Below, piece after piece: positions 42,611 to 51,698 of a DNA stretch of 64,000 nt. Source of the stretch: Halobacillus salinus (GTDB taxonomy: Bacteria; Bacillota; Bacilli; Bacillales; Halobacillaceae); contig NZ_SRJC01000002.1 in NCBI RefSeq assembly GCF_004684905.1, forward strand, positions 124,001-188,000, in the 5' to 3' direction. Each line of letters starts with the position of its first letter. Position 1 is the first letter of the stretch. The translations under genes and the position numbers were made by a program. The notes below the pieces were generated by a model. The model worked only from the letters and a program-made list of their open reading frames with translations. It was not told the origin of the DNA and ran no database searches.

Positions 42611-44293
42611 TCAATTCGAAGGGATGTAATAAACGACAGACTCATAAGGGCGCAGATGTAACGTGTTTTCTAACTCTTGAGGCTCATAGTTACTGATTAG
42701 AACATCTGCATTTTCATCTGTTCTTACTTTGTCAGGCACAGTGAACTCCGTCTCTTCTCCATAGAAGTTGTTCACTACTAACAATTGTTCTCCGTCCGCT
42801 TCCCGTACATAGGCGAATACCCGCTTATCTTCTGGTGTCACGTGCTGATAGTCCCCATTTGTGATGATATCGTACTCTTTCCGAAGTTGAATGAGATTCT
42901 GGTAGAACGAGAAAACGGAATTTTCTTCTCTCATCACTTTTTCTGCGTTCACTTCTTCATAGTTATCTGCGACATCAATCCATGGTGTTCCATTTGTAAA
43001 TCCAGCATTCTCACTGTCGTTCCATTGAACAGGTGTACGAGAATTATCACGAGATTTCTGTTTAAGAATCTCGATGATTTCTGATTCACTATACCCCTTT
43101 GCCTTGAATTCTTTATACATATTCAAGGACTCCACATCACGGTAACGATCGATTGTTTCAAAACCAGGATTTGTCATACCGAATTCTTCCCCTTGATAGA
43201 TGTAAGGAGTCCCTTGAAGCATGTGAATCGTAGTTGCCAGCATTTTTGCAGATTCGACCGGGTAGTTGACGTCATCGCCGAACCTAGAGAGAACTCGTGG
43301 TTGGTCATGGTTGCACCAGAACAATGCATTCCATCCCCCACCTTCGTTCATCTCTTTCTGCCAAGTTGATAGGATATTCTTCAATTCAATGAAATCAAAG
43401 TCCGCTTTCGTCCATTTCTGTCCATTCGGATAATCGACCTTTAAGTGATGGAAGTTGAACGTCATACTCAACTCGTTGCGTTCTGGTGCCGTATATTTAA
43501 TACAGTGGTCGATTGTTGTAGAGGACATTTCCCCCACCGTCATCAAGTCGTGTGGCCCGAATACTTCGTCATGCATTTCTTTCATAAATTCATGTACCCG
43601 TGGTCCATCCGTATAGAACTTACGCCCGTCTCCAGGTGCGACACTTCCATCATCATTCGGAAAGTCCTGATCTTTCGAAATTAGGTTGATAACATCTAGC
43701 CGAAATCCATCAACGCCTTTTTCTGCCCAGAAACGCATCATTTCATATATATCACCGCGCATCTGATCATTTTCCCAGTTCAGGTCGGCCTGTGTGACAT
43801 CAAAAAGATGAAGGTAGTACTGGCCTGTCTCTTCATCATACTTCCACGCATTCCCGCCAAATTTAGACTGCCAGTTCGTTGGTTCTTCTCCGTCGACAGG
43901 GGCTTTCCAAATATAATAATCACGGAATGGATTATCTTTGGACTGTTGAGCTTGTTTGAACCATTCGTGTTCGGTTGAAGTGTGGTTTACAACGATGTCC
44001 ATGATCAGCTTCATGTCTCGCTTATGCGTCTCTTCCAGAAGACGATCAAAGTCCTCCATCGTTCCGTACTCATCATGGATGTCGTAATAATCACTGATGT
44101 CATAGCCGTTGTCATTCTGAGGGGATTTGTACATTGGCGTTAACCAAAGAACATCCACTCCTAGTTCACGCAAGTAATCCAGCTTTTCAATAATTCCTTG
44201 GATATCGCCTACACCGTTACCCGTCGTATCATTGAAACTTTTTGGATAGATTTGATAGACGACTGCTTTTTTCCACCATGGTTGATTTGTCAT
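42611..44293 (-). CDS. treA: Trehalose-6-phosphate hydrolase (GH13)
   Basis: 560 residues, GH13 alpha-glucosidase fold. Seen are VVNHTS, DGFRLDVINLIS (nucleophile Asp), TVGEMSS (acid Glu) and WCNHDQPR (His-Asp). It splits imported trehalose-6-phosphate into glucose and glucose-6-phosphate in the cytoplasm. It lies between treP and treR, matching B. subtilis order. Start ATG with GGTGG. A hairpin (44355-44372) precedes it. Confidence 0.92.
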   Translation of the reverse strand: MTNQPWWKKAVVYQIYPKSFNDTTGNGVGDIQGIIEKLDYLRELGVDVLWLTPMYKSPQNDNGYDISDYYDIHDEYGTMEDFDRLLEETHKRDMKLIMDIVVNHTSTEHEWFKQAQQSKDNPFRDYYIWKAPVDGEEPTNWQSKFGGNAWKYDEETGQYYLHLFDVTQADLNWENDQMRGDIYEMMRFWAEKGVDGFRLDVINLISKDQDFPNDDGSVAPGDGRKFYTDGPRVHEFMKEMHDEVFGPHDLMTVGEMSSTTIDHCIKYTAPERNELSMTFNFHHLKVDYPNGQKWTKADFDFIELKNILSTWQKEMNEGGGWNALFWCNHDQPRVLSRFGDDVNYPVESAKMLATTIHMLQGTPYIYQGEEFGMTNPGFETIDRYRDVESLNMYKEFKAKGYSESEIIEILKQKSRDNSRTPVQWNDSENAGFTNGTPWIDVADNYEEVNAEKVMREENSVFSFYQNLIQLRKEYDIITNGDYQHVTPEDKRVFAYVREADGEQLLVVNNFYGEETEFTVPDKVRTDENADVLISNYEPQELENTLHLRPYESVVYYIPSN

Positions 44294-44354
44294 TGTGATT
44301 GCACCACCATTTTAAAAATTTGTTATTTCTGAATCTATTTAAATAACGAAGAAA

Positions 44355-44372
44355 CCGTGGGAGAACCCACGG
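44355..44372. other. Intercistronic hairpin between treP and treA
   Basis: CCGTGGG (44355-44361) pairs with CCCACGG (44366-44372) around AGAA in the 96-nt gap. No long T run follows on the minus strand, so it is more likely an RNA processing or stability hairpin, or a leaky terminator, than a full stop. Confidence 0.55.
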
Positions 44373-44389
44373 AATCCATACTTGTCCTA

Positions 44390-45802
44390 TTAAACGTCTC
44401 GTTTACGTCTGGCATATAGATATGTGCCTAATAGAGGTAGAACGATTACAATCGCCATACCGATCATAAAGTCTACCCAGTATTCAGCGACGATAGAGAA
44501 TATACCTGGTACACCACCTACACCAATGGAGCTTGCTACAACCCCTTGGGACGAAATGTAGAGGCCTGCGATGGCTGATGAAGCGATCGCAAAGATAAAC
44601 GGATATTTGAAACGTAAGTTTACACCGAATAGAGCAGGTTCTGTAATTCCAAGCCAAGCGGAGATTCCTGTAGACAATCCAAGACCCTTCAGCTTATCGT
44701 CTTTAGATGCAAGCCAGATGGCAAAGGCCGCAGAACCTTGAGCAATGTTGGATAGTGCAAGCATTGGCCACAAGAACGTGGTGCCTGTACTACCGACTAG
44801 TTGGATATCTACTGCTAAGAATGTATGGTGCATTCCGGTGATTACAAGAACTCCATACAAGCCACCATAGATCAGTCCACCTAACCAAGCAAAGGTATCG
44901 AACGTTGCTACCAAGCCTTCTGTAATCCAGTTACCAATTTGGAAAGTAACCGGGCCAATGATAATGAACGTTAAGAAACCTGTAACAAGTAAAGAAATCG
45001 GACCGACAAACAAGAGCTGAATGTTATCAGGGATGTGTTTGCGCAAGAATAGTTCAATCTTAGTCAATAGGTAAGAAGCTGCTAATACGGGCAGTACTTG
45101 TCCTTGATAACCAATCTTTTCAATAGTCAAACCGAATAAATTCCATGTTGGTACACTGTCATTTTGGACAGCCTCTCCGTAACCCCAAGCGTTTAACAAG
45201 TCTGGGTGTACGAGAACCAAACCAATTACAATACCCAAGATCGGACTACCACCGAATTTCTTAACCGCGGACCAACCAATTAACCCTGGTAAGAACACAA
45301 AGGCTGTATTGGCTATAATGATGATCATATTGGCAAAGTCAGACCACTGCGGATACACATCAATGATGGACTGATCGTCCCAGAAGATTCCGGTCGCTGT
45401 CAGGATATTGTTAATACCAAGCAATAAACCTGCTGTTACAATCGCTGGAAGAATGGGAATGAAAATATCAGCTAACGTCTTGATGGCTCTTTGAAGAGGG
45501 TTCATTTTCTCTGCCGATGCTTCTTTTACATCTTCTTTTGTTGTTTCTTCACTAATACCAGCAAGTGGAGCAAACTCTTTATATACTTTATCTACTGTTC
45601 CTTGTCCAATGACAACTTGGAATTGTCCATTGGTAGAGAAGGAACCTTTTACAACATCAATATTATTCAATTTCTCTTGGTCTATGATACCTTCGTCGAC
45701 TAGAGCTAGTCGCAAACGAGTGACACAGTGTGTTGCAGCCTGGATATTCTCTTTACCACCGAGCGCTTCCAATATCTCAGCTGCTGATTTTTTTAAGTCC
45801 AT
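44390..45802 (-). CDS. treP: PTS trehalose-specific EIIBC
   Basis: 470 residues. An N-terminal IIB domain holds the phosphorylated Cys in AATHCVTRLRLAL (about Cys26). The IIC domain has about 10 helices from about residue 105, with GITEPALFGVNLRFKYPF typical of glucose/sucrose-family IIC. It imports trehalose as trehalose-6-phosphate. There is no IIA domain; a separate IIA gene lies 21 nt upstream. Confidence 0.9.
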   Translation of the reverse strand: MDLKKSAAEILEALGGKENIQAATHCVTRLRLALVDEGIIDQEKLNNIDVVKGSFSTNGQFQVVIGQGTVDKVYKEFAPLAGISEETTKEDVKEASAEKMNPLQRAIKTLADIFIPILPAIVTAGLLLGINNILTATGIFWDDQSIIDVYPQWSDFANMIIIIANTAFVFLPGLIGWSAVKKFGGSPILGIVIGLVLVHPDLLNAWGYGEAVQNDSVPTWNLFGLTIEKIGYQGQVLPVLAASYLLTKIELFLRKHIPDNIQLLFVGPISLLVTGFLTFIIIGPVTFQIGNWITEGLVATFDTFAWLGGLIYGGLYGVLVITGMHHTFLAVDIQLVGSTGTTFLWPMLALSNIAQGSAAFAIWLASKDDKLKGLGLSTGISAWLGITEPALFGVNLRFKYPFIFAIASSAIAGLYISSQGVVASSIGVGGVPGIFSIVAEYWVDFMIGMAIVIVLPLLGTYLYARRKRDV

Positions 45803-45823
45803 GATTACTCCTCCTTGATGGGG

Positions 45824-46312
45824 TTACTTTTTATTGACGGTCATCAAGTTCGTACTTCCTGCTGAGAGTTGATCACCAGCCGTTACTTCTACGGCATAAT
45901 CATCGCTGTTGGTTACAATAATCGGGGTAACGGTACTCTTGGCTTTCTCTTTCACAAGATCCAAATCAAATGTGATGAGTTTATCGCCGACTTTTACCTT
46001 GTCTCCTTGGGAGACGAACGCTTCAAAACCTTCCCCCTCCATGCTCACCGTTTCCAAGCCAATATGGATTAGGATTTCTGCATCACTAGCCGTTTTCAAA
46101 CCTACAGCATGCTTCGTCGGAAATACTTGGACAACTTCTCCTTCAACAGGGCTTACAACCACTCCATCTGTCGGGTCAATCGCAATTCCTTCCCCCATCA
46201 TTTTTTGTGAGAAGACAGGGTCTGGCACACCTTCCAGAGCAACCTTGTTTCCTGTTACAGGTGAATACACTTCCGATGATGTTTCTTTCTTGCCGAATAA
46301 CTTCTTAAACAT
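45824..46312 (-). CDS. PTS glucose-family EIIA (Crr-like)
   Basis: 162 residues, a free-standing IIA. The phosphorylated His is in EILIHIGLETVSMEGEGF, and ending GDQLSAGSTNLMTVNKK is usual. It should pass phosphate to TreP Cys. In B. subtilis TreP borrows a IIA from other proteins; here the operon has its own. First gene of the tre operon, ATG with GGAGGAG. Confidence 0.88.
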   Translation of the reverse strand: MFKKLFGKKETSSEVYSPVTGNKVALEGVPDPVFSQKMMGEGIAIDPTDGVVVSPVEGEVVQVFPTKHAVGLKTASDAEILIHIGLETVSMEGEGFEAFVSQGDKVKVGDKLITFDLDLVKEKAKSTVTPIIVTNSDDYAVEVTAGDQLSAGSTNLMTVNKK

Positions 46313-46324
46313 TACTACTCCTCC

Positions 46325-46337
46325 TCAAACGCTTTCA
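46325..46337 (-). promoter_or_regulatory. cre-like site in the tre leader
   Basis: Minus strand TGAAAGCGTTTGA matches the core of the CcpA cre consensus but departs from it at the right end. It lies just before the ribosome binding site, where CcpA could block elongation. Confidence 0.5.
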
Positions 46338-46358
46338 TTTATTTCAAGCTATCGCTAA

Positions 46359-46412
46359 CATGTATATACATGAATTTAACTTGATTATAATTTGTATATA
46401 CATGTTTTGCAA
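46359..46412 (-). promoter_or_regulatory. tre promoter with two TreR operators
   Basis: Minus-strand TTGCAA (46412-46407), 17-nt spacer and TATAAT (46389-46384). One operator, TGTATATACA (46393-46402), lies in the spacer; the second, CATGTATATACATG (46359-46372), lies downstream of the -10. Centres are 32 bp apart, about three helical turns. TGTATATACA cores match the known TreR site. Confidence 0.83.
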
Positions 46413-46593
46413 CCGTTAACACAAAAAAATTAAACGATGGAGAATAGTAGAGGTCTCGTAAGTCCCATTCCCTCCTCTGCAGTTACTTATACATAAAATG
46501 GTAAAACAGAAGCCAATCTCTTTTCATGAATTGGAAATTGTGTTATAAGTTTAGGGTGTCGAAATAAATGAAACGAAAATAAAGGAAGAAGGG

Positions 46594-47835
46594 ATTTCTA
46601 TCCTTACACAAGAACAAAGGGCTCGAAGAAATTTATGGATCATGTGGTTTGCAAACTTTTTCATTGCGGGAAGCATCACGATGGTGCTACCTTTTCTATC
46701 CTTATATATAGAAGAATTAGGAGATTTCTCCGCATCATTCGTTCAGACCTGGTCTGGATGGGTGTTCGGAATTACGTTCGTTACAGCTTTCCTCTTCTCT
46801 CCCATCTGGGGTAGAATCGGGGATCAATATGGACGGAAACGTATTTTAATCTTTTCCGCGACGGGGCTTGCTGTTTCCGTCTTATTAATGGGATTTGTCA
46901 CTTCTGTGTGGCAATTGTTCCTGCTTCGGTTGTTCATGGGAGTCTTCACCGGTTTCATTCCGATGTCCCAAGCTTTGATATCCACTCAAACCCCGAAGCA
47001 TATAGCTGGACAAGTACTAGGGACTTTACAAACCGGCAGCATCACAGGGAGTCTACTTGGCCCCATGCTCGGTGGGTTCATCGCTGATCAAATCGGTTAC
47101 TCGACGACATTCCAATTCGTATCGATTACCGTTGCCGTCTCTGCCGTAATTGTATTCTTCGGGATTCATGAACAAAAAGTGGAAAAAGAAGATGAGGACG
47201 AGAAGACGAGCTACGAAACAAAAGAAGTGCTTGGACATATCCTGAAGCACCCCGTCCTTTTAATGGTGATGTTGATTTCATTAATCGTCCAGATTGCGCA
47301 TTTCAGCATTCAGCCGATCCTGTCTTTATTTGTAGGAGAACTTCACGGACCTGAAAACCTGGCTCTCTTCTCCGGTATCGCCTTCTCAGCAGCTGGGCTT
47401 GGAAACTTGATGATGGCAAAACGCTGGGGTCAAATAGCGGATAAACAAGGGTACGCTAAAATCCTTGTGTTCCTACTCTTCATGGCTGGCGCCGTGTATA
47501 TTCCTGCAGCTTTCGTAACAAATATTTGGCAACTGGTCGCCCTTCGCTTTCTGTTAGGCGTTTCAATTGGTGGGATCATTCCTGTCAGAACCGCTTATAT
47601 CAGACAAGCCGCTCCTGTTGCTATGCAAGGGGAAGTGCTCGGCTATAATACCAGCGTTCGTTTTCTTGGTAACATCATCGGTCCGGCGATGGGTGGCATG
47701 CTGTCAGGAGCGTTTGGATTTTCGGCAGTCTTCTTCATAACCAGTGCATTGTTGTTGATATCAGGTCTAATGATGTTCCTAACTATCCAAAGAAATCCAG
47801 GCGCAGCACAATCAAGACATTCTTACTCCCATTAA
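46594..47835 (+). CDS. MFS drug/proton exporter (12 helices), start codon unclear
   Basis: The frame from 46642 gives 397 residues but begins inside helix 1 (WFANFFIAGSITMVLPFLSL). The same frame upstream encodes ILTQEQRARRNLWI, a normal cytoplasmic N terminus. It has no ATG, GTG or TTG between the TAG at 46552 and 46642. An ATT at 46594 preceded by AAAGGAAGAAGGG is the best start, giving 413 residues. MFS motif GRIGDQYGRKR and the efflux motif GPMLGGFIADQIG are clear. A nearby frameshift in the sequence is the other explanation. Substrate unknown. Confidence 0.7.
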   Translation: MSILTQEQRARRNLWIMWFANFFIAGSITMVLPFLSLYIEELGDFSASFVQTWSGWVFGITFVTAFLFSPIWGRIGDQYGRKRILIFSATGLAVSVLLMGFVTSVWQLFLLRLFMGVFTGFIPMSQALISTQTPKHIAGQVLGTLQTGSITGSLLGPMLGGFIADQIGYSTTFQFVSITVAVSAVIVFFGIHEQKVEKEDEDEKTSYETKEVLGHILKHPVLLMVMLISLIVQIAHFSIQPILSLFVGELHGPENLALFSGIAFSAAGLGNLMMAKRWGQIADKQGYAKILVFLLFMAGAVYIPAAFVTNIWQLVALRFLLGVSIGGIIPVRTAYIRQAAPVAMQGEVLGYNTSVRFLGNIIGPAMGGMLSGAFGFSAVFFITSALLLISGLMMFLTIQRNPGAAQSRHSYSH

Positions 47836-47885
47836 CCTCCAGAAACTGTTAAGATAGGTGTAAATACACCTTGGAGGGGATCTAA

Positions 47886-48434
47886 ATGAAGCGTGCGTTA
47901 CTGAACATTGACTATACAAATGATTTCGTAGCAGAAGACGGAGCTTTGACTTGCGGCAAACCTGGTCAAGTTATCGAACCGTATGTAGCAGAGCTGACCA
48001 ACCAGTTTATTAAAGATGGGGACTTCGTCGTTTTTGCTGTAGATGTACACGAACAAGACGATCCCTTCCATCCGGAATCTAAGCTGTTCCCCCCTCATAA
48101 TATTCGAGGAACGGACGGAAGGACGCTATATGGGAATGTGAGACTCTCTTATGAAGCGAACAAAGGACACCCGAATGTTATGTTCCTGGATAAAACCCGG
48201 TATAGTGCATTTGCAGGAACAGAGTTAGAACTGAAGCTTCGTGAGCGGGGAATCACTGAGCTTCACCTTGTCGGAGTGTGTACAGACATATGCGTACTGC
48301 ACACCGCTGTAGAAGCCTATAATGCGGGGTATGACATCGTCATCCACAAAGATGGCGTCGCCAGCTTCAATGAAGCTGGTCATGAATGGGCGCTAGGGCA
48401 TTTTGAGTCCGTACTAGGTGCTACCGTTCGATAA
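47886..48434 (+). CDS. pncA: Nicotinamidase-like cysteine hydrolase (isochorismatase fold)
   Basis: 182 residues. Catalytic Asp in LNIDYTNDF, Lys in DKTRYSAF and nucleophile Cys in GVCTDICVLHTA make the isochorismatase-family triad; VDVHEQDDPFHPES carries metal-binding residues typical of nicotinamidase. It would convert nicotinamide to nicotinate for NAD salvage. ATG with GGAGGGG. Single gene with terminator. Confidence 0.85.
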   Translation: MKRALLNIDYTNDFVAEDGALTCGKPGQVIEPYVAELTNQFIKDGDFVVFAVDVHEQDDPFHPESKLFPPHNIRGTDGRTLYGNVRLSYEANKGHPNVMFLDKTRYSAFAGTELELKLRERGITELHLVGVCTDICVLHTAVEAYNAGYDIVIHKDGVASFNEAGHEWALGHFESVLGATVR

Positions 48435-48482
48435 AATAAAAGCTCTGTTCCTTAAAGGGAAGGAACAGAGCTTTTATTATTT
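48435..48482 (+). terminator. Terminator of the nicotinamidase gene
   Basis: A 17-bp stem (48437-48453 with 48460-48476) followed by a T-rich stretch. Confidence 0.88.
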
Positions 48483-48587
48483 TAAGTCTGTGATGCCCCT
48501 TCTCAACGAATAGACTGACATTTTTCAATCCTTTGGGGGTATGATATAGTATCTCGGATGTCTCAAATTCAAGGGAGTGATCGATTT

Positions 48588-49937
48588 ATGGAACAAGTAC
48601 GTCCTTCTATGGAGTACTTCAAAACTGTTTTTCTACTTAGTGCTTCGATATTAATAGTTGTTATGAATACAACGATGTTCAACATCGCTTTACCCAATAT
48701 ACTACGCGACTTTTCCCTGCAGCCATCAGAAGGAGCATGGATCGTTTCCGGCTATTCCATTGTCTTGGCTATATTCACCATCACCTTCACCCGTTTGTCC
48801 GATTATATTCCTATCCGCAACCTATTAACGATTGGTATCCTAATTTTCAGTACAGCTTCCATTATCGGGTTCTTCTCTGATAGTTATCTTGTACTTCTTA
48901 TCGCCCGTCTTTGCCAAGCATCCGGTGCTGCCGCTATACCAGGGTTATCAATGGTCTTTGCAGGCAGGTATATACCAATGAAGCGTCGCGGTAGCGCGTT
49001 CGCTTTGATTGCTTCTGCTACATCGCTTGGATTTGGTCTTGGTCCGGTCGTTGGTGGGTTAATTACGGACTACCTTAGCTGGAATTACTTATTCCTTGTT
49101 ACGGTACTCGTTTTTATTGTGATCCCAGTCCTCTTCAAGATGATGCCCAAAGAGACTACTACTAAGGGAAGCTTTGACATTATCGGTGCCCTATTATCCG
49201 GGACGAGCGTGACACTGCTTCTATTGTATGCCTCCACTTTCACGACGTGGTATTTGTTAGGCGGACTTGTGACCGCTGCGTTTCTTTGGCTTCGAATCCA
49301 CCGGACGCCTGCTCCGTTCATCCAACCTGAGATCATCAAAAACCGGCACTACCGCCGAATTGTTTTCATGAGCTATGTAGGCTTCACTCTGCACTTTGCG
49401 GTGCTATTCTTGATGCCGATTATGCTTGAACAAGTCTATGATCACGGAGCTGCTGCAATCGGCTTTATCATCTTCCCGGGTGCGATGTTGTCTGCTGTCG
49501 CTGCGATTTATGTAGGACGTTTAATCGATGCTTATGGCAACATCCGAATACTGCTCTTATCCCAAATTTTACTCATGACTTCAGCGCTTGTCTTTTTCTT
49601 CTTTGCTGGTATGAGTCCATACGGCATTATGGTTGCTTACATGTTTACAAGCTTCGGGTTCTCAAGTTTGTCTTCAAGTTCTACCAATGAAGTCTCCCGC
49701 ATCTTACCTAGCGAACAAATCGGAGCCGGTATCGGATTGAAGCAACAGACGCAGTTTATCGGAAGCGCATCTGGATCTGTTTTGGCAGGGATACTACTGG
49801 AGATTTACTCCCAACCTTATACTGCCAGCAACTTCATGCTTCCCTTCGGAGTGCTAATTGGCTTAATGGCTGTATCTAGCATGGTCCTTTATTTGTACAC
49901 GCTCGGACTTAGAAAGAGGAAAAGAGCGGCTCAGTAA
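48588..49937 (+). CDS. MFS exporter, DHA2 family (14 helices, Tet(L)-like layout)
   Basis: About 449 residues with 14 hydrophobic segments. Motifs include TMFNIALPNI, RLSDYIPIR, and the antiporter motif GFGLGPVVGGLI. Layout and length recall Tet(L)/Tet(K)-type exporters, and RLCQASGAAAIPGLSMVFAGRYIP is very like Tet(L). It may export drugs or swap sodium/potassium for protons, which Tet(L) also does; no substrate can be named. ATG 48588 with AAGGGAG is favoured over 48558. Confidence 0.78.
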   Translation: MEQVRPSMEYFKTVFLLSASILIVVMNTTMFNIALPNILRDFSLQPSEGAWIVSGYSIVLAIFTITFTRLSDYIPIRNLLTIGILIFSTASIIGFFSDSYLVLLIARLCQASGAAAIPGLSMVFAGRYIPMKRRGSAFALIASATSLGFGLGPVVGGLITDYLSWNYLFLVTVLVFIVIPVLFKMMPKETTTKGSFDIIGALLSGTSVTLLLLYASTFTTWYLLGGLVTAAFLWLRIHRTPAPFIQPEIIKNRHYRRIVFMSYVGFTLHFAVLFLMPIMLEQVYDHGAAAIGFIIFPGAMLSAVAAIYVGRLIDAYGNIRILLLSQILLMTSALVFFFFAGMSPYGIMVAYMFTSFGFSSLSSSSTNEVSRILPSEQIGAGIGLKQQTQFIGSASGSVLAGILLEIYSQPYTASNFMLPFGVLIGLMAVSSMVLYLYTLGLRKRKRAAQ

Positions 49938-50035
49938 AAGCCAGTTGAATTTTAATTGGAAATCGATTATGATGGAGTATGGTTTAATTAATGATGTAAC
50001 TAATGATATAGATAATATAATAGGAGGAATCACCA

Positions 50036-50977
50036 ATGAGCTCACAAGATTATCGAGTTCTGTTGTACTACAAGTATGTTGACCTTCCTGACTATGAAGA
50101 ATACTGTGCAAACCACCTGAAATTCTGTAAAGACCTTGGTCTCAAAGGACGCATCATCGTGTCCCATGAAGGAATTAACGGAACCGTTTCAGGTACAGTG
50201 GAACAAGTGGAACAGTACATGGATTACGTACGTTCCGATGAGCGTTTCGCAGATATCCACTTCAAGATTGACGAACACGAAGGTCACGCATTCAAGAAAA
50301 TGCACTGCCGCGTGAAGCCTGAGCTTGTCAACTGGAGTATCGAGAACGATGATATCGACCCCAAAACATTTGGCGGCCAGCACTTGAAGCCAAAAGAATT
50401 CAACGAAATGTTGAAAGATGAAGATACCATCGTTATCGACGGACGTAACGAATACGAATACCGTATTGGCCACTTCCGTAATGCGATCCGTCCAGACGTG
50501 GATAATTCCCGTGAATTCCCTGAGTGGATTGCTGAGAATGCAGACCAATGGAAAGATAAGAAAGTACTGACCTACTGCACAGGCGGAATCCGTTGCGAAA
50601 AACTGACAGGTATTCTGAAGAAGAATGGTGTGGAAGATGTTTATCAATTAGAAGGCGGTATTACAACGTACGGTAAAGACCCAGAAGTGAAGGGTGAACT
50701 GTTCGATGGTAAGATGTACGTCTTTGATGAGCGCATCTCTGTACCAGTTAACCAGGTCGAAGAGAAAGTCATTGCAAAATGCGAACACTGCGGAAAAGCA
50801 GAAGACCGCATGATCAACTGCTCTAACCCTGTATGTAACCGTCAGTATGTATGCTGTGAAGAATGTGAAGAAGAGCAACATGCTGCATGTACAACAGAAT
50901 GTAAAGAACACCCAGAAAACCGCTGGGATGTTGAACGTAAAAAACAAATCGATAAATACGATCGAATCCATCAATAA
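50036..50977 (+). CDS. trhO: tRNA uridine(34) hydroxylase TrhO (rhodanese, UPF0176)
   Basis: 313 residues. N-terminal acylphosphatase-like domain (GRIIVSHEGINGTVSGT), rhodanese domain with active Cys in LTYCTGGIRCEKL, and a Cys-rich tail (CEHCGK, CSNPVC, CCEECEEEQHAAC) that may bind zinc. TrhO hydroxylates U34 of tRNA using oxygen. ATG with AGGAGG. Single gene. Confidence 0.88.
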   Translation: MSSQDYRVLLYYKYVDLPDYEEYCANHLKFCKDLGLKGRIIVSHEGINGTVSGTVEQVEQYMDYVRSDERFADIHFKIDEHEGHAFKKMHCRVKPELVNWSIENDDIDPKTFGGQHLKPKEFNEMLKDEDTIVIDGRNEYEYRIGHFRNAIRPDVDNSREFPEWIAENADQWKDKKVLTYCTGGIRCEKLTGILKKNGVEDVYQLEGGITTYGKDPEVKGELFDGKMYVFDERISVPVNQVEEKVIAKCEHCGKAEDRMINCSNPVCNRQYVCCEECEEEQHAACTTECKEHPENRWDVERKKQIDKYDRIHQ

Positions 50978-50987
50978 GTTTTGTGTA

Positions 50988-51022
50988 AAGACAAGCTCCT
51001 GTACTAGGTGCTTGTCTTTTTA
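50988..51022 (+). terminator. Terminator of trhO
   Basis: AAGACAAGC (50988-50996) pairs with GCTTGTCTT (51010-51018), followed by TTTTATTT. Confidence 0.8.
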
Positions 51023-51072
51023 TTTACTTAATCCAATTGTATTAAGAAAGTACGGTCTGTTGTGGTTGACTC

Positions 51073-51696
51073 CTATATATATTCTATATGTACGTATCCC
51101 TCTATTGACGTCAGTCGACTATTGAAAAAGTAAGCTCCAGAACGGTCTGCAATTCCATATCCCACTGAAACCTCCGTCTTTTCCACGGCCTGTTTCAAGC
51201 AGGACTGCTCTTCCCACTCCAAATAGTGAGCGGAAAGCACTGCATCAGGCAGAAGTCCTAGACCTTTCTCAAAAAGCTGTTCTTCTGTGACATTATCTTT
51301 GGGAGACACAACAGAAGTGTCAGGAGAAATTAGGGCACCTGCTGAAAAACCCGCAACCGGAACTCCTCGTTCAAAAAGGGAGCGAATGACTTGATTAAGC
51401 TCCGTCTCCACGATAAATCGACGGTAAGCTAATGTATCTCCCCCACCTATAATGATCCCCCCACACTGATGTAGCTCTTTGATTTCTTCATTTGTATAAT
51501 GCTGCTTCAATGCAAGCGGAAATAAAGAAACCTCTTCAGGGAACGTTTCCAGGTATTTGGGGATGTACGCATCAGACCCTTCTCGTTCTATGTAAAGAAC
51601 AGCCACCTTAGAAGTGCTAAGATGACGATAAAATGTATCAGACAATTGTTCATTGAACGGAGGCGATGAACCAAACAAAAACAGGTGTGTACCCAT
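51073..51696 (-). CDS. Peptidase E-like protein (S51 family)
   Basis: 207 residues with an S51/class I amidotransferase-like fold: IIIGGGDTLAYRRF and the nucleophile Ser in VAGFSAGALI. Peptidase E cleaves N-terminal Asp dipeptides, but bacillary relatives may have other targets. It begins 2 nt after the pdxK/thiD gene and is probably cotranscribed. ATG with GGAG. Confidence 0.78.
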   Translation of the reverse strand: MGTHLFLFGSSPPFNEQLSDTFYRHLSTSKVAVLYIEREGSDAYIPKYLETFPEEVSLFPLALKQHYTNEEIKELHQCGGIIIGGGDTLAYRRFIVETELNQVIRSLFERGVPVAGFSAGALISPDTSVVSPKDNVTEEQLFEKGLGLLPDAVLSAHYLEWEEQSCLKQAVEKTEVSVGYGIADRSGAYFFNSRLTSIEGYVHIEYI

Positions 51697-51698
51697 CC

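Noticed and set aside
50189-50974. Long antisense ORFs over trhO with many Phe and Val
   Set aside because: These are reverse-frame readings of an acidic gene; no ribosome binding site or family match.
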